Shown: piece by piece, positions 18,003 through 27,327 of the stretch | Layout of the letters: the number at the start of each line of letters is the position of its first letter | Position numbering within the stretch: position 1 is the first letter of the stretch | Source: Amycolatopsis mediterranei | GTDB lineage: Bacteria > Actinomycetota > Actinomycetes > Mycobacteriales > Pseudonocardiaceae | Assembly (NCBI RefSeq): GCF_026017845.1 | Contig: NZ_CP100416.1 | Coordinates: forward strand, 10,541,956-10,605,955 | Direction: 5' to 3' | DNA: 64,000 bases | The notes under the pieces: generated by a model | What the model saw: the letters and a program-made list of their open reading frames with translations, nothing else | The model's database searches: none | What the model was told of the DNA's origin: nothing | Translations under genes and position numbers: made by a program

Positions 18003-19439
18003 TCACGCGTCCCCGACGCCGTTTTCCGCGGCCCACTTCTTCAGCTCGGCGACCGCCTCGTCGTGGTCCAGCGGCCCGCGGTCCAGGCGCAGCTCCTTGA
18101 GGAACTTCCACGCCTTCCCGACGTCCGGGCCCGGCTTGAGGCCGAGCAGCGCCATGATCTGCTCGCCGTTGAGGTCCGGCCGCACGCGGTCGAGGTCCTC
18201 CTTGGCCTTGAGCGCGGCGATCCGGGCCTCGAGGTCGTCGTAGGTCGCCTGCAGCACGGCCGCCTTCCGGCGGTTGCGGGTGGTGCAGTCGGCGCGGACC
18301 AGCTTGTGCAGCCGGGTCAGCAGGGGCCCGGCGTCGGTGACGTACCGGCGGACCGCCGAGTCCGTCCACTCACCTTTGCCGTAGCCGTGGAACCGCAGGT
18401 GGAGGAACACGAGCTGGGAGACGTCGTCGACGATCTCCTTCGAGAACTTCAGCGCCCGCAAACGTTTGCGGGCCATCCGCGCACCGACCACCTCGTGGTG
18501 GTGGAAGCTGACGCCGCCGCCCTCCTGGAACTCCCGGGTCGCCGGCTTGCCGACGTCGTGCAGCAGGGCGGCCAGCCGCAGGATCAGATCAGGCTCGGAG
18601 GTCGGCTCGTGCGAAGACTCCAGGTCGATCGCCTGGGCGAGCACGGTCAGCGAGTGCTGGTAGACGTCCTTGTGCTGGTGGTGCTCGTCGATCGCCAGCC
18701 GCATCCCGGCCACCTCGGGCAGCACCCGGTCGGCCAGCCCGGTGTCGACCAGCAGCTCCAGCCCCGGCCGCGGGTCGGCCGCCAGCAGCAGCTTCGACAG
18801 CTCGGCCTGCACCCGCTCGGCGGTGATCCGGTCGATCTCCTCGGCCATCGACGTCATCGCGTCGACCACCCGCGGCGCGGCGGCGAAGTCCAGCTGCGCG
18901 GCGAAGCGGGCCGCTCGCAGCATCCGCAGCGGGTCGTCGGCGAACGACTCCTGCGGCGTCGCCGGGGTGTCCAGGACCCGCTCGCGCAGGGCGCTCAGCC
19001 CGTCGTGCGGGTCGATGAACGTCTTGGACGCCAGGTCGACGGCCATCGCGTTGACCGTGAAGTCGCGGCGCAGCAGGTCGCCCTCGATGCTGTCGCCGAA
19101 GGTGACCTCGGGGTTGCGGCCGACGCGGTCGTAGCTGTCGGCGCGGAACGTGGTGATCTCGAGCTGCATGCCCTTCTTCGTCACGCCGACCGTGCCGAAG
19201 GCGATCCCGACGTCCCAGACCGCGTCGCCCCAGCCGCTGACGATCTTCAGCACCCGGTCGGGCCGCGCGTCCGTGGTGAAGTCGAGGTCGCCGGAGCGGC
19301 GGCCGAGCAGTGCGTCGCGCACGCTGCCGCCCACGAGGTAGAGGCGGTGTCCCGCCCTGGCGAACCTCTCCGCCAGTTCCTCCGCCAGTGGGGAGACCTG
19401 CATCAGCTCCACCACCTGCTTCTCGACCACGTCGTTCAC
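18003..19439 (-). CDS. pcnA: CCA-adding tRNA nucleotidyltransferase / poly(A) polymerase family
   Basis: 478 residues. The nucleotidyltransferase head carries VGGSVRDALLGR (residues 36-47), the catalytic DLDFTTDARP just behind it, and RRDFTVNAMAVDL (about 120). An HD domain follows in the C-terminal half (LLHDVGKPATR, about 290). It adds or repairs the 3' CCA of tRNAs in the cytosol. This matters here because the tRNA-Ile gene in the window does not encode CCA. The position divergent from the Nudix-murJ-sigM genes matches the M. tuberculosis Rv3907c neighbourhood. The start is a GTG. Confidence 0.93.
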   Translation of the reverse strand: MNDVVEKQVVELMQVSPLAEELAERFARAGHRLYLVGGSVRDALLGRRSGDLDFTTDARPDRVLKIVSGWGDAVWDVGIAFGTVGVTKKGMQLEITTFRADSYDRVGRNPEVTFGDSIEGDLLRRDFTVNAMAVDLASKTFIDPHDGLSALRERVLDTPATPQESFADDPLRMLRAARFAAQLDFAAAPRVVDAMTSMAEEIDRITAERVQAELSKLLLAADPRPGLELLVDTGLADRVLPEVAGMRLAIDEHHQHKDVYQHSLTVLAQAIDLESSHEPTSEPDLILRLAALLHDVGKPATREFQEGGGVSFHHHEVVGARMARKRLRALKFSKEIVDDVSQLVFLHLRFHGYGKGEWTDSAVRRYVTDAGPLLTRLHKLVRADCTTRNRRKAAVLQATYDDLEARIAALKAKEDLDRVRPDLNGEQIMALLGLKPGPDVGKAWKFLKELRLDRGPLDHDEAVAELKKWAAENGVGDA

Positions 19440-19528
19440 GAAAATCCCACTACGTTCCAGGTGCGATTGCTCCAGGCACCGCCGGACACGGACACGGAGA
19501 GCCAGCCTACCGGGGCAACCGTTTGCTC

Positions 19529-19534
19529 TAGCAT
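19529..19534 (+). promoter_or_regulatory. Candidate -10 element giving a leaderless Nudix mRNA
   Basis: TAGCAT ends six bases before the ATG of the Nudix gene. In actinobacteria a TANNNT box this close to a start codon usually means transcription begins at or next to the A of ATG. No convincing -35 is visible. Confidence 0.35.
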
Positions 19535-19540
19535 CGCAGC

Positions 19541-20095
19541 ATGTCTGGATCAGCCGGCCGCCCCGGCGCCTCGAAGCCGCGCAGGCGGCGCAGGCGTCAG
19601 CGCGGCAGGCGCCTGACCACGGTCGACGAGACGTCGGCCGGTGGCCTCGTGGTGGACGCGGAGCGCGAACAGGCGGTGCTGATCGGCCGGCTCGACCGGC
19701 ACGGCAGACTGCTGTGGTCGCTGCCCAAGGGCCACATCGAGGACGGTGAGACGGTGGAACAGACGGCCGTGCGCGAGGTGAAGGAGGAAACCGGCATCTC
19801 CGCGCGCGTCATGCGGCCACTGGGCACCATCGACTACTGGTTCGTGGCCGAGAAGCGGCGCATCCACAAGACCGTGCACCACTTCCTGCTCGAAGCGCTC
19901 GGCGGTGAGCTTTCCGACGAAGACGTCGAGGTCACCGAGGTGGCCTGGGTCCCGCTGGCCGAGCTGGAGACCAAACTCGCCTACTCCGACGAGCGCAAGC
20001 TCGTCCGGAAGGCCAGTCAGATGCTCAAGGAACTTTTCGCGCGCCCGGACGTCCTCCGACGAGACGAGCACGCCCCTGAGGGAGCCCCCGAGTGA
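19541..20095 (+). CDS. Nudix hydrolase (MutT4-like)
   Basis: 184 residues. After a basic N-terminal tail (residues 1-25), a complete Nudix box GX5EX7REUXEEXGU lies at residues 64-86 (ending REVKEETGI). These are the metal-binding glutamates that hydrolyse nucleoside diphosphate-linked substrates. It is the positional equivalent of M. tuberculosis Rv3908 (mutT4). The substrate is not determined by the sequence. The stop overlaps the GTG start of the next gene by four bases, so the two are translationally coupled. Confidence 0.88.
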   Translation: MSGSAGRPGASKPRRRRRRQRGRRLTTVDETSAGGLVVDAEREQAVLIGRLDRHGRLLWSLPKGHIEDGETVEQTAVREVKEETGISARVMRPLGTIDYWFVAEKRRIHKTVHHFLLEALGGELSDEDVEVTEVAWVPLAELETKLAYSDERKLVRKASQMLKELFARPDVLRRDEHAPEGAPE

Positions 20096-22248
20096 AGCGG
20101 TTCGCCGCAACCTTCCTGTCCGTCCTCTTCCTGGCCGTCCCCGCCCTCGCCGGCGCCTCGGTGGCCCAGGCGCAGGAGGGCGCGCGCCTGCGCGTCGACC
20201 TGGCCGGGCTCAGCCCACGGGTGATCACGAGCTCGACGACGTCGCTGACCGTCACCGGCACGGTGACCAACACCGGCGACCGCCGCATCGCCAAGCCGCA
20301 GGTGCGGCTGCAGGTCGGGGACCGGGCGACGACCGAACGCGGGGTCGGCGACGTGCTGTCCGGCGCGGTGGTCAAAGACAACCCGCTGACCGAATTCACG
20401 CCGGTCGCCGACGTGCTGGAGCCGGGCCAGAGCGCCCCGCTGAACCTCACCGTGCCCCTGACCGGGCCGCGGGCGGACCGGTTCGCCCGCCCCGGCGTCT
20501 ACCCGCTGCTGGTCAACGTCAACGGCACCCCCGAGTTCGGCGGGCCCGCGCGGCTCGGCGCGGTCAGCATGCTGATGCCGGTGCTGGCCGGACCGGGGCG
20601 GCAGGCGGGCGGGCGGACCGGGACGCCGCCGAGCATGACCCTGCTGTGGCCGCTGACCGGCAACGTCCCGCACGTCTACGCGGCGCCGTACGGCGGCCCG
20701 GTGGTGCTGGCCGACGACCGGCTGGCCGCCGAGCTCAGCGGCGACGGCCGGCTGAACGCGCTGGTCACTTCGGCCTCGGCGGCCGTGCGGAACAACTCCA
20801 ACCTCGGGAAGTCGATGTGCTTCGCGCTCGACCCGGACCTGCTCGCCACCGTCGATGCGATGACCCGCGGCTACCTCGTCCACACCGACGCGGGCAACGT
20901 CGACGGCAAGGGCGCCGAGGCGGCGAAGACGTGGCTGTCCGAGCTCCGCACCCTGGTCGGCGGCCGCTGCGTGGTGGCGCTGCCGTTCGCCGACGCCGAC
21001 CTCGACGCGCTCACCCGGATCCGGCCCGGCGACACCGGCCTGGTCGCCCGCGCGGCCACCGGCGCCGCGACCATCCAGGAGCTGACCGACGTCACCCCGC
21101 AGACCGGGGTGCTCTGGCCGGACGGCACGCCCAGCGCCTCGGTGCTCACCGCGCTGACCGAGGCCGGCGTGCGCACTCTGCTCACCGACGTGGGCAAGCT
21201 CGCGCCCGCCGCGGCCGGTGGCGGGGTCACCGTGCAGGGCAGCACCGTCCGCGTGCAGCCGACCGACTCGCTGATCTCCGCCGCGATGACGGGCGTCCCG
21301 ACCGTGCCCGGCTCGGTCACCGTCCCCGCCACCACCGAGCGGGCCATCGGCGGCCAGAACGGCCTCGGTGCCCTCGCCTTCCGCGCCGGGCTGGGCCTGG
21401 CCGCGGGGCAGCAGCGGCCGGACCACCTGCTGGTCGCGCCGCCGCGGCGCTGGGACGCCGCGCCCGAGGAGTTCACCACCTACCTGCAGCAGGTCGGCGA
21501 CTTCCTGACCGCCGGCCTGGTCACCGCGACTCCGCTGCCGACGTTGCTCGCCGCCGTCCCGGCGACCTCCGGCTCGGTCGGCGACGGCGGGCCGGCCCCG
21601 GCCACCGGCGTCGGCGCCGACGTCGTCGCCACGCTGGCCGGGCTCGACGTCAAGGCCACCGGGCTGGCGTCCGCGATGCAGCTCGACCCGACCAAACGGG
21701 TGAAGCCGGACGACGTCGTCGAGCCGATCCGGCTGGCCGAGCTGCGTGGTGCCTCCACGGCGTGGCGGGGACTGCCCGCGGACGCCGCGACCACGAACGC
21801 CCAGGCCGAGCTGACGGCGATCAGCGGGCGGGTGACCGTCTCGCAGCCGAAGCAGACCATCGCGCTGGCGTCCGGCAACTCGCCGCTGCCGGTGTACGTC
21901 AGCAACGACCTGCCGGTCGGGATCAACGCCCGGTTCGCCCTCGACAACAACACCGGCCTGCGTCCCGAGGAGGCCAAGGACTGGTTCTTCCCGGCCAGCG
22001 GCGGCAAGAACTACTTCCTCCCGGTGGAGGCGCTGCGGGCCGGCCGGTTCAGCGTCGATGTGTCGTTGCGCACGCCGACCGGTACCCCGCTCGGGTCATC
22101 CGCGCGGTTCGAACTGACCTCCACCGAATACGGCGCGATCACCATCATCGCGACCGTCGCCGCAGGTGTGGCCCTGCTTCTGCTCGCTTCGCGGCGGATC
22201 TACCGGCGGGTGAAGGACGCCCGCGCGGGTCGCGACGTCGTGGCCTGA
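20092..22248 (+). CDS. DUF6049 family secreted/membrane-anchored protein
   Basis: 718 residues. A Sec signal peptide is clear (MKRFAATFLSVLFLAVPAL, cleavage near residue 27). Near the C-terminus (about 685-706) is one transmembrane helix followed by a basic cytoplasmic tail (RRIYRRVKDAR). The large exposed part therefore sits outside the membrane. It begins with an immunoglobulin-like stretch (LTVTGTVTNTGDRRI) and continues with alternating alpha/beta sequence. Homologues sit between Nudix and murJ in most actinobacteria (Rv3909 position). A role in envelope assembly with MurJ is suggested by position only. Confidence 0.82.
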   Translation: MKRFAATFLSVLFLAVPALAGASVAQAQEGARLRVDLAGLSPRVITSSTTSLTVTGTVTNTGDRRIAKPQVRLQVGDRATTERGVGDVLSGAVVKDNPLTEFTPVADVLEPGQSAPLNLTVPLTGPRADRFARPGVYPLLVNVNGTPEFGGPARLGAVSMLMPVLAGPGRQAGGRTGTPPSMTLLWPLTGNVPHVYAAPYGGPVVLADDRLAAELSGDGRLNALVTSASAAVRNNSNLGKSMCFALDPDLLATVDAMTRGYLVHTDAGNVDGKGAEAAKTWLSELRTLVGGRCVVALPFADADLDALTRIRPGDTGLVARAATGAATIQELTDVTPQTGVLWPDGTPSASVLTALTEAGVRTLLTDVGKLAPAAAGGGVTVQGSTVRVQPTDSLISAAMTGVPTVPGSVTVPATTERAIGGQNGLGALAFRAGLGLAAGQQRPDHLLVAPPRRWDAAPEEFTTYLQQVGDFLTAGLVTATPLPTLLAAVPATSGSVGDGGPAPATGVGADVVATLAGLDVKATGLASAMQLDPTKRVKPDDVVEPIRLAELRGASTAWRGLPADAATTNAQAELTAISGRVTVSQPKQTIALASGNSPLPVYVSNDLPVGINARFALDNNTGLRPEEAKDWFFPASGGKNYFLPVEALRAGRFSVDVSLRTPTGTPLGSSARFELTSTEYGAITIIATVAAGVALLLLASRRIYRRVKDARAGRDVVA

Positions 22249-22300
22249 TCGCTCGGCCTTTGAGTGTTCCGGACGGTTCGCGATTACCCTTGGTCCGCAC

Positions 22301-24997
22301 GTGCGCGGCACCGGGCCGCGGCACCGGGACAAAGCACCGAGGATTGGGCACGCGTTGGAGAGAGAGCCGGGCTTACCACCCGAGCGTGCGGGTCGTCCTC
22401 GGCGCGAAGGCCCCCCGCCCCCGCAACGGGGCGACGGGCCCCCGAAGGCATCACAACCGTCGCAGCCGGTCCGCCGCCAGCCGCCGCCTCCGCCCCCGGA
22501 GCGCGGCCGCCGCCAGCCGCCCCGCAACGGCCACCCGCGCCCGATACCGGCCCCCGACGACGGGACGGTCCGCGACCAGCGCCCGGCCCGCGACGACGCA
22601 CCGGCCCGCCGCCCGGTTCGCGACCAGCGGCGCGGCCGCGAAGACGCTCCCCCTCGTGGCCAGCGCCCCGCTCGCGACGATGCCCCGCCCCGCCCCGTCC
22701 GCGACGACGGACCCCCGCGTGACGGCTGGCCCGTCCACGACGAGGCTCCGGTCCGGGAACGCCCGCCAGGCGAGGACGGCCCTCCCCGAGACGGCCGTCC
22801 GGTCCGCGAGCAACGTCCAGTAGGCGACGACGGCCCCGGCCGGGACGGGCGCCCCGTCCGGCGCGTCCCGCCGCCGCAGGGCCCGCCTCAGCCGCCGCGC
22901 GGCGGCCAGCCCCCGCGCGGCGCGGCTCCGGCGCCCACCCGCGTCCAGCCGGTACCGCCGCCGAACCTGCCGAACCCGGCCGGGCCGCCCGGTCCGCCAC
23001 CGCCGATCGCGCCGCCGCAGAGCGCGTCGCTCCAGGGGCGGCTGCCGCAGCCGTCCGGTCCGCCGCCGCCACTGCCGCCGCCCTCGACCCCGCCTCCTGG
23101 CAATCCGGCAGTGGGCCCCGGCACCCCGCCGCCGGGCACGCCCGTCCCGCCACGCGGCCGCGGCTCGCGCCGTCCGGCGCCGGTCCGGCCGTGGCAGGAG
23201 GAAGCCACGCAGGTCCAGCGCCCACCCGACCCGGAGGCGACGCGCTTCATCCCGCGCACCGCCGGCGTCCCGATGAACTCGCGCTGGCCGGTCGCCGACC
23301 CCGACGTCATGCGGCCGTACGACGCGCTGGCCACCCAGGTCATGCCGGCGCTCAAGGGGCCGCTGGTCAAGCCCCGGCCGGGCGAGGACGCGCCGGAGGC
23401 CCCGGCCAAGGCGCCGTCGCTGGCGAAGGCGTCCGGCCGGATGGCCATCGCCTCGCTGATCAGCCGGATCACCGGCTTCCTGTGGAAGCTGCTGCTGGTC
23501 GGCGCGATCGGCCAGGGCATCGCGAACGACTCGTTCAACGTCGCCAACACGATGCCGAACATCATCTTCGAGCTGCTGATGGGTGGCGTGCTCGCCAGCG
23601 TGGTGGTGCCGCTGCTGGTGCGCTCGCAGGACGAACCCGACGGCGGCACGGCCTACACCCAGCGCCTGATCACGGTGGCGTTCTCGCTCCTGCTGGTCGG
23701 CACGGTGGTGGCGGTGATCGCGGCGCCCGCCTTCACGAGCCTCTACGTCGACGGGTCCGGCCACGCCAGTTCGGCGCTGACCACGGCGTTCGCCTACCTG
23801 CTGCTGCCGGAGATCTTCTTCTACGGCGTGTTCGCGCTGCTCTCGGCCGTGCTCAACGCCAAGCAGATCTTCGGGCCGACGGCGTGGGCACCGGTGATCA
23901 ACAACCTCGTCGTCATCTTCACGATCCTGGTCGTCTGGATCATGCCGGGCGACATCAACACCGAACAGGTGTCGATCACCGACCCCAAGGTGCTGACGCT
24001 GGGCATCGGCGTCACCGGCGGCATCGTCGCCCAGGCGCTGCTGCTGGTCCCGCCGCTGCTGCGGTCCGGCTTCCGGTTCAAGTGGCGCTGGGGCATCGAC
24101 AAGCAGATGAAGGAGTTCGGCGGCCTCGCGCTGTGGATCCTCGGGTACGTCGCGGTGAGCCAGGTCGGCTACACGATCAACACGCGCGTGCTGACCAGCG
24201 GTTCACCCGGTGGTGTGACGGCCTACAGCAACGCCTGGCTGCTCTTCCAGCTGCCGTACGGCGTCATCGGCGTCTCCCTGCTGACGGCGATCATGCCGCG
24301 GATGAGCCGCGCGGCGGCCGACGGCGACCACAAGAAGCTGATCGGCGACCTGTCGTACGCGTCCCGGATCTCGACGGTGATGCTCGTGCCGATCTCCGCG
24401 GTGATGACCGTGGTCGGCGGCTCGATCGGCATCGCGCTGTTCACCTTCGGCAAGGGCACGATCGAAACCGCCGAGCGGCTCGGCGACGCGCTGGCGATCT
24501 CGGCGTTCGCCCTGCTGCCGTACGCGCTGGTCATGCTGCAGATGCGGGTGTTCTACGCGATGAAGGACGCCCGCACGCCGACGCTGATCATGATCGTGAT
24601 GACCCTGGTCAAGGTGCCGCTGCTGTACCTGTGCCCGGTGCTGCTGGCGCCGGACAACGTCGTGCTCGGCGTGATGATGGTCAACGCGCTGACGTTCGTG
24701 GTGGGCGCGATCCTCGGCCAGGTTTGGCTCTGGGTGACGCTGGGCAACTTGCGCAGCAAGCGGGTGATCGGCGTGATTCTGTTCACGGTCGTGGCGAGCG
24801 TTCTGGGGGTGGCCGCGGCGTGGGTCGCCGGCAAGCTCGTGCCGGACTTCTTCGGGCCTCGCCTCGGTGCCTGGGCGAAGCTGCTGCTCCAAAGCGTGGT
24901 GGGCATCGTGGTGTCGTTCGGCGTGCTCATGGCCCTCAAGGTCGAGGAGCTGAGGCCGGCCACTTCGAGGTTCACCCGGTTGATCAAGCGCGGGTAA
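22301..24997 (+). CDS. murJ: MurJ/MviN lipid II flippase with long proline-rich N-terminus
   Basis: 898 residues from the GTG; a TTG at 22355 is an alternative start 18 codons in. Residues 1-330 are disordered, Pro/Arg/Asp-rich and repetitive (RDGRPVREQ-type units). From about 375 the MurJ core begins (MAIASLISRITGFLWKLL, then NVANTMPNIIFELLMGG) and runs through about 14 hydrophobic helices to the end. MurJ flips lipid II across the membrane for peptidoglycan synthesis. In M. tuberculosis the homologue Rv3910 also carries a pseudokinase and an extracellular domain on the same chain. Here the chain ends after the transporter and the next gene supplies those parts. Confidence 0.93.
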   Translation: MRGTGPRHRDKAPRIGHALEREPGLPPERAGRPRREGPPPPQRGDGPPKASQPSQPVRRQPPPPPPERGRRQPPRNGHPRPIPAPDDGTVRDQRPARDDAPARRPVRDQRRGREDAPPRGQRPARDDAPPRPVRDDGPPRDGWPVHDEAPVRERPPGEDGPPRDGRPVREQRPVGDDGPGRDGRPVRRVPPPQGPPQPPRGGQPPRGAAPAPTRVQPVPPPNLPNPAGPPGPPPPIAPPQSASLQGRLPQPSGPPPPLPPPSTPPPGNPAVGPGTPPPGTPVPPRGRGSRRPAPVRPWQEEATQVQRPPDPEATRFIPRTAGVPMNSRWPVADPDVMRPYDALATQVMPALKGPLVKPRPGEDAPEAPAKAPSLAKASGRMAIASLISRITGFLWKLLLVGAIGQGIANDSFNVANTMPNIIFELLMGGVLASVVVPLLVRSQDEPDGGTAYTQRLITVAFSLLLVGTVVAVIAAPAFTSLYVDGSGHASSALTTAFAYLLLPEIFFYGVFALLSAVLNAKQIFGPTAWAPVINNLVVIFTILVVWIMPGDINTEQVSITDPKVLTLGIGVTGGIVAQALLLVPPLLRSGFRFKWRWGIDKQMKEFGGLALWILGYVAVSQVGYTINTRVLTSGSPGGVTAYSNAWLLFQLPYGVIGVSLLTAIMPRMSRAAADGDHKKLIGDLSYASRISTVMLVPISAVMTVVGGSIGIALFTFGKGTIETAERLGDALAISAFALLPYALVMLQMRVFYAMKDARTPTLIMIVMTLVKVPLLYLCPVLLAPDNVVLGVMMVNALTFVVGAILGQVWLWVTLGNLRSKRVIGVILFTVVASVLGVAAAWVAGKLVPDFFGPRLGAWAKLLLQSVVGIVVSFGVLMALKVEELRPATSRFTRLIKRG

Positions 24998-25032
24998 CGA
25001 TTGCGGTACGGAAGGCGACGACTCCCGCGTCG

Positions 25033-25038
25033 TATTCT
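25033..25038 (+). promoter_or_regulatory. Candidate -10 box upstream of the pseudokinase gene
   Basis: TATTCT lies 38 bases upstream of the favoured GTG start, in the short gap after murJ. A good -35 is not visible. It may allow expression separate from murJ. Confidence 0.3.
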
Positions 25039-25076
25039 GGGTAACCTTGGAGCGGGGAGCTAGCGGGAGAGTGCGG

Positions 25077-26672
25077 GTGGACACGAGGCGGAGCGAACAG
25101 GCGGGGGGTGCGAACCACGTGGGCAAGGCCCAGGTCGGATCGCTGGCCCCCGGGCGTGTGGTCGGCGACGGCCGCTACCGCCTCCTCGCGCAGTTCGGCG
25201 TGGACGAGCGGGGCGACGCGCACCTTTGGCGTGCGCGGGACGGGCAGCTGAAGCGGGACGTCGCGCTGACCTTGCTGGTCGGCGACCCGGCGGATCCCGA
25301 AGCCGCCCGGCTGGCCCGGCGGACGCTGGAGCGCGCGACCCATGCATCGAAGTTCGGCCACGGCGGCGTCGCCCGCGTGCTGGACGTGCTCGCCCTCGGC
25401 AGCGGCATCACCTCGAGCGAAGGCCTGCTCGGGGTCGTCGTCGCGGAGTGGACCAAGGGCAGCGACCTGGTCGACCTCGTCGCGCAGCGGCCGGTGGCGC
25501 CCGCCGCGGCCGCGCGGATGGTGCAGGCGCTGGCCGAAGCCGTCGAGCAGGCGCACCAGAACGGGCTCGTCCTCGGCCTCGATCACCCCCAGCGCCTGCG
25601 GCTGACGCCGAGCGGCGCGCTCAAGCTCGCGTTCCCCGGCCCGCTGCCGGAAGCGACCCTGCGCGACGACGTCAAGGCGCTCGGCGCGGTCCTGTACCTG
25701 CTGCTGACCGGCCGCTGGGCGCTGCCCGGCGGCCCGCCCGCGATCCCGGCGGCCCCGATGACGCCGCAGAACCGGATCGTCCCGCCGCGCCAGCTGGTGC
25801 CGACGGTCCCGGCCGAACTGTCGTCGCTGGCCGTCCGCACGATCGAGGACGGCGGCAACGGCGGCATCCGCACCAGCGCGGCCATCCTGCGCGTCCTCGA
25901 CCAGGTGGCCGAGGAAGAGGAGCGCACCCAGCTGATCAAGGCCGTCGGCGGGGAGGCCGCCGAGCCGGACGGCACGATCTGGACGACGAAGAAGCCGGTC
26001 AAGGACGTCGCCCGGCGGCGCAAGCTCGCCCTCGGCGTCACGGTGCTGGTGGTCGCGACCGTGATCATCCTCGCCTGGGGCGGCCTGATGCTGATCAACG
26101 TCTTCCAGGGCGATTCGAAGGCGAGCGGGCCGTCGATCAACGTCGCCGCGCCGCCGGCGTCGAGCCAGCAGAACGGGACGCAGCCCCCGCCGTCGTCGTC
26201 GGCCCCGGCTCCGCCGCCTTCGCCGTCCGTGGGCGCCGCGGTGCCCCCGCTGTCGGTGGCCGTCTACAACCCCGAGGGCAAGGGCGACAACACCGGCCGG
26301 GCGAAGTTCGCGATCGACGGCAAGGCCGAGACGGAGTGGCGGACCGAGAAGTACAAGCAGCAGTTCCCCACCATCAAGCCGGGTGTCGGGCTGCTCGTCG
26401 CGTTCGAAAACCCGATCAACCTCAGCCAGGTGAAGGTCATCGGGGGCACCCCGGGCACCAAGGTCGAGATCCGGTCGGCGACCGGGAAGGACCCCGACCT
26501 GGCCGACACGAAGGTGGTCGGCAACGGCGACCTGAAGGACGGCGAGACGACGATCGCGCTGGCCCAGCCGACGCAGGGCGAGTACTTCATCGTCTGGATC
26601 ACCCAGCTGGGCGACGCGGACGGGCAGTTCATGACCACAATAGGCGACTTGTCCTTCCTGCCTGCGGGGTGA
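25077..26672 (+). CDS. Membrane pseudokinase-like protein with discoidin-like exterior domain (MurJ partner)
   Basis: 531 residues from the GTG at 25077, preferred over the upstream TTG (25047) because GGGAGAG lies at the right spacing. Residues 25-290 follow a kinase-like layout (GRYRLLAQFGVDERGDAHLW, then a VTLLVGDP strand), but no HRD or DFG catalytic motif is visible, so it is a pseudokinase. One transmembrane helix spans about 320-342. A Pro/Ser linker leads to an F5/8 type C (discoidin)-like domain (about 393-531; AIDGKAETEWRT). This matches the C-terminal half of M. tuberculosis Rv3910, whose pseudokinase domain binds the FHA protein FhaA after phosphorylation by PknB. A similar role controlling MurJ is inferred. 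Confidence 0.85.
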   Translation: MDTRRSEQAGGANHVGKAQVGSLAPGRVVGDGRYRLLAQFGVDERGDAHLWRARDGQLKRDVALTLLVGDPADPEAARLARRTLERATHASKFGHGGVARVLDVLALGSGITSSEGLLGVVVAEWTKGSDLVDLVAQRPVAPAAAARMVQALAEAVEQAHQNGLVLGLDHPQRLRLTPSGALKLAFPGPLPEATLRDDVKALGAVLYLLLTGRWALPGGPPAIPAAPMTPQNRIVPPRQLVPTVPAELSSLAVRTIEDGGNGGIRTSAAILRVLDQVAEEEERTQLIKAVGGEAAEPDGTIWTTKKPVKDVARRRKLALGVTVLVVATVIILAWGGLMLINVFQGDSKASGPSINVAAPPASSQQNGTQPPPSSSAPAPPPSPSVGAAVPPLSVAVYNPEGKGDNTGRAKFAIDGKAETEWRTEKYKQQFPTIKPGVGLLVAFENPINLSQVKVIGGTPGTKVEIRSATGKDPDLADTKVVGNGDLKDGETTIALAQPTQGEYFIVWITQLGDADGQFMTTIGDLSFLPAG

Positions 26673-26703
26673 CGCACCCGACAGGGTCAGTAGGCTCTCG
26701 CGG

Positions 26704-27327
26704 GTGACAGCTGCAGCTCCCACGGATGCGGATCTGATAGCGGCTCACGCCGCGGGGGACCCTCATGCGTTCAGCGAACTCGTCCAGCGACATCGCGACC
26801 GCATGTGGGCGGTCGCGCTGCGCACGGTCCGCGACCCGGAAGAGGCCGCCGACGCGTTGCAGGACGCGTTCATCTCGGCGTTCCGCGCGGCCGGGAACTT
26901 CCGGGCGGAGTCGCAGGTCACGACGTGGCTGCACCGGATCGTGGTCAACGCCTGCCTCGACCGGATCCGCCGCCGCCAGGCGCGCCCGACCGTGCCGCTG
27001 CCGGAGACCGGCTTCAACGAGCCCGCCACGCCGCGCGACTCGATGGCCGAGCGGGAGACCAGCCTGCTCGTGCGCGAGGCGCTCGACCAGCTGCCCGAAG
27101 ACCAGCGTGCCCCGATCGTGCTGGTCGACGTCGAGGGATACTCCGTCGCCGAGACGGCCAAGATGCTCGGCATCGCCGAGGGCACGGTGAAGAGCCGGTG
27201 CGCGCGGGGCCGCGGGAAACTCGCGAAGGTTCTCGGGCACCTGCGGAACCCCGATGCGATTGCGAACGTCCCAACTCACGAAAGCAAACGGGCCGGGCGT
27301 CAGCCGGGTAGCGGGGAGGGACGATGA
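26704..27327 (+). CDS. sigM: ECF sigma factor SigM
   Basis: 207 residues with a GTG start. Sigma region 2 (ADALQDAFISAFRAAGNF, then TTWLHRIVVNACLDRIRRR) and region 4 (LPEDQRAPIVLVDVEGYS, then MLGIAEGTVKSRCARGRGKL) are complete. It follows the pseudokinase gene by 31 bases and overlaps the anti-sigma gene by four bases. The position is that of Rv3911 (sigM). It directs RNA polymerase to envelope-stress genes and is expected to be held inactive by the next gene product. Confidence 0.93.
   Translation: MTAAAPTDADLIAAHAAGDPHAFSELVQRHRDRMWAVALRTVRDPEEAADALQDAFISAFRAAGNFRAESQVTTWLHRIVVNACLDRIRRRQARPTVPLPETGFNEPATPRDSMAERETSLLVREALDQLPEDQRAPIVLVDVEGYSVAETAKMLGIAEGTVKSRCARGRGKLAKVLGHLRNPDAIANVPTHESKRAGRQPGSGEGR

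Noticed and set aside
15768..19616. 1282-codon plus-strand frame opposite the methyltransferase, kinase and pcnA genes
   Set aside because: The minus-strand genes carry full catalytic motifs; this frame has none.
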